Origin: Thermoflexales bacterium | GTDB lineage: Bacteria; Chloroflexota; Anaerolineae; Fen-1058 | Assembly (NCBI GenBank): GCA_030834835.1 | Contig: JAUQXD010000221.1 | Span: 1-14,955 of the forward strand | Direction of reading: 5' to 3' | Length of the DNA: 14,955 nucleotides | Program-made: the position numbers and the translations under genes | The notes under the pieces: model-generated | What the model saw: the letters and a program-made list of their open reading frames with translations, nothing else | The model's database searches: none | Told to the model about the DNA's origin: nothing | Shown: in pieces, positions 12,956-14,955 of the stretch | How positions within the stretch are numbered: position 1 is the first letter of the stretch | Layout of the letters: each line of letters opens with the position of its first letter

Positions 12956-14955
12956 ATGAATCCATCAAGCCCGGCACATCATTTTTTCCGCAGAATTTTA
13001 TCCATCATCGCCTTGTCGGCGATCGTCGGCGGCGCGTTGGGTCTACCTCAATCGGCGCAAGCCTCGCTGGTCTACGTACTCGACAGTTTTACGACGGCGG
13101 ACTATGCCAATCAGGATGGCCCGGCCAGCTGGACCACCGACTGGATCGAGACGAATGATGACGGTAACGCCACCGCGGGCGATGTACTCATCACGGGCGG
13201 TGAGCTGCGCTTGAACAATAGCGTGGCGACGGGCGTCTACGAGGCCATCGAGCGCGAGGTGAACATGCCCGTCAACGCCACGGCGACGCTGACTTATAAT
13301 CACCGTGATGCGAATCTGGAGGCCGGTGATACGCTGATCCTGGAAATCTTTGACGGCGACGCGGTACCGGCTCCCACCTGGACAGCGCTCGCCACGTTTA
13401 ACGGCAATATCACCGACGGCCCCCGCACCTATGACATCAGCAACTATCGATCGGCCAACACGCGCATCCGCTTCAGAATTTCGGCCGGGTTCACTGTCGC
13501 CGATGAATTCTTTTATGCCGACAACGTCCGTATCGACTACTGGTCGGCCAACACGCACGGCTCGACCAGTGTCTTCCCGACCGTGCAGACCTATTACATT
13601 CCAGTGCCCGAAGATCAAGGCCTGTTGATGCTGGAGTCGGTCAATGCGGCGGCGCTTGACCCGATGATTCTGTATGCGTCCATCACGGTGAATTCGAATG
13701 GGACGTTGATTTACTACGATCACTGGGAGGACGATTTCGAAACAGAGATTGCCAACCCGCAGCAAAACACCAGCGAGGTCTGGGGTGACAACAATCCGGC
13801 CAATGGCATGCCGCCTGGCTACACCACCGATGTGCTCAATGCCGGCAATGTCATCATCCTAAACAACGAGGTTGCGACGACGGCGCTTGACCTGATCGAC
13901 TTCGACGGCGGCGACAAGATCGCTTCAACCGATGCCATCGCGGTGACGCGCACCTCGTGGGCGAGCGGCTCCGGGACGCTGCACGGCGGCTCGGTCGAGA
14001 TGCTGGATACGTCCGTGTGGGGCACGCGCTTTGACGTGCCGGCCGACGCCGGGGATCAGGCCAGCGATTTCGATTATGCCGGTCTGGCGGTGATGGCCCG
14101 TCAGGACATTACTCGGATTTATCGCAATGGAACCTTCGTCGCGACGATCGACGAAGGCCAGAGCTATCTATTCAATGACAACGTCAATGGCGGCGACAAG
14201 ATCACGGCCTCGGCGCCGGTGCAGGCCAACTTCCTGACCGGCAATATCGGCAGCAACTACGCGTCATCCTGGTATACCCTGTATCCCTTCGATCTGTTGA
14301 GCAGCAGTTATTATGCGCCGGTGGACAGCACCGGCGCGGTCAACACGGCGGTCTTCATTCAAAACCCCAATGCTGCGTCGATCACGGTGCACTGGACAAC
14401 CACCGCCGGGGGGCGGACTGACATCGGACCGATCGCGGCCGGGGCAACGGCGCGCGTGATCATGCCCAACACCGGCACCGGCGCGCGTTTTTATACCGGC
14501 ACCGGCCTCGATACCGACCCGCATTTTCAGGCGATTGCCGCGATCAACTCGGGCGGGCAGGACAATGACTGGGGCTATACCTTAATCCCGGCCAATCAAC
14601 TGACTCAGCAGGCGATGGTCGGCTGGGGCGTGGGGCGTGATCCGACCAGCGGAACCCTGCCGAATGAAAACGGCAGCCCGGTCTGGGTGGTGGCGGTGGG
14701 TTCAGGCACGATGAGTATCTGCGCCGATTACGACGGCGACCGGGCCGGCGCGCTGGTCGATGCCAATGGCAGTCACTATGACCAGTTAATCAGTCTGACC
14801 CATCTGGCGCGAGCCAAAGTTTATGATACCGATGGCGACCAGACGGGCATGTTACTGTATCTGTGTCATGGCAGCGAAACCGGCAATCTCAATAAGATCG
14901 CCGTGGCCTGGGGTCAGGACCCGGCGACGGCCTCGGCCGGCGCGCCTGGCCTGGA
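12956..14955 (+). CDS. Large secreted surface/adhesin-like protein (3' partial)
   Basis: An open frame with no stop to the window edge, 666 codons visible. GGAGA at 12946-12950 precedes the ATG. Signal peptide: N-terminal Arg12-Arg13, hydrophobic core, cleavage after AQA (34-36). Residues about 37-200 form a beta-sandwich-like module (DSFTTADYANQDG ... YADNVRIDYWS). From about 210 the sequence carries repeated units in which a GGDKI string occurs twice (318-322, 412-416), each followed by a strand with an A-V or PVQANF segment. This is reminiscent of IgGFc-binding/adhesin repeats, a weak visual likeness. Further Asp/Gly-rich stretches (YDTDGDQTG) may bind calcium. The end and any anchor lie outside. 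Function unknown; probably a cell-surface or matrix protein. Base use is uniformly GC-rich and unlike the preceding secreted gene, so the two were probably not produced by a simple duplication. Confidence 0.88.
   Translation, partial: MNPSSPAHHFFRRILSIIALSAIVGGALGLPQSAQASLVYVLDSFTTADYANQDGPASWTTDWIETNDDGNATAGDVLITGGELRLNNSVATGVYEAIEREVNMPVNATATLTYNHRDANLEAGDTLILEIFDGDAVPAPTWTALATFNGNITDGPRTYDISNYRSANTRIRFRISAGFTVADEFFYADNVRIDYWSANTHGSTSVFPTVQTYYIPVPEDQGLLMLESVNAAALDPMILYASITVNSNGTLIYYDHWEDDFETEIANPQQNTSEVWGDNNPANGMPPGYTTDVLNAGNVIILNNEVATTALDLIDFDGGDKIASTDAIAVTRTSWASGSGTLHGGSVEMLDTSVWGTRFDVPADAGDQASDFDYAGLAVMARQDITRIYRNGTFVATIDEGQSYLFNDNVNGGDKITASAPVQANFLTGNIGSNYASSWYTLYPFDLLSSSYYAPVDSTGAVNTAVFIQNPNAASITVHWTTTAGGRTDIGPIAAGATARVIMPNTGTGARFYTGTGLDTDPHFQAIAAINSGGQDNDWGYTLIPANQLTQQAMVGWGVGRDPTSGTLPNENGSPVWVVAVGSGTMSICADYDGDRAGALVDANGSHYDQLISLTHLARAKVYDTDGDQTGMLLYLCHGSETGNLNKIAVAWGQDPATASAGAPGL

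Noticed and set aside
13043..13765. Minus-strand open frame opposite the right-end gene
   Set aside because: The + strand frame is open for 666 codons with a signal peptide and repeats; the reverse frame is a by-product of codon bias.
1..14955. CRISPR arrays, insertion sequences, integrases
   Set aside because: No regularly spaced direct repeats, transposase-like proteins or terminal inverted repeats were seen.

Overview
The window looks like a chromosomal segment from a GC-rich, free-living bacterium. The large secreted proteins with beta-helix-like repeats, the mix of small regulators and the radical-SAM peptide cluster most resemble Chloroflexota (Anaerolineae-like). That placement is inferred from gene style, not from a marker gene. 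Nearly all genes are on the + strand; the exception is one DUF6544-like gene at 4926-5654.

Left part (1-4875): a membrane-anchored alpha/beta hydrolase whose 5' end lies outside the window is followed 31 bases later by a complete FabF-type ketoacyl-ACP synthase (start revised to 958). A near-consensus promoter (2263-2291) then drives a two-gene signalling operon: a CHASE4-HAMP-PAS sensor histidine kinase overlapping a stand-alone receiver-domain response regulator by four bases. A degenerate heptanucleotide tandem repeat (4897-4940) lies between this operon and the convergent DUF6544-like gene. A tRNA-Arg(TCG) with its own consensus-like promoter and a following hairpin occupies 5838-6018.

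Centre (6049-9504): this is the most interesting region, an apparent RiPP (ribosomally made, modified peptide) cassette. In order it holds a soluble S26-type (signal-peptidase-like) Ser/His protease, an HprK-like P-loop kinase, a PqqD-type leader-binding protein, a radical SAM/SPASM enzyme, and a 64-residue candidate precursor peptide. The precursor has a Trp-x-x-Pro leader motif, an Ala-Arg-Ala site resembling a signal-peptidase cut site, and a Gly/Thr/Ser-rich tail with one Cys. A strong internal promoter (7487-7514) starts a second transcript at pqqD. A large imperfect palindrome separates the maturase from the precursor. The likely logic is: PqqD-like protein binds the leader, the radical SAM enzyme modifies the core, the HprK-like protein phosphorylates Ser/Thr, and the protease removes the leader. 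No transporter, lasso cyclase or lasso B2 protease is visible.

Right part (9705-14955): two large secreted proteins. The first (989 aa) has a signal peptide, repeated beta-rich modules, an Fn3-like domain and a C-terminal hydrophobic helix ending in Arg-Arg-Arg-Lys; a strong intrinsic terminator follows. The second starts at 12956 and runs off the right edge with 666 codons visible. It has a signal peptide, a jelly-roll-like N-terminal domain and repeated modules reminiscent of IgGFc-binding/adhesin proteins.
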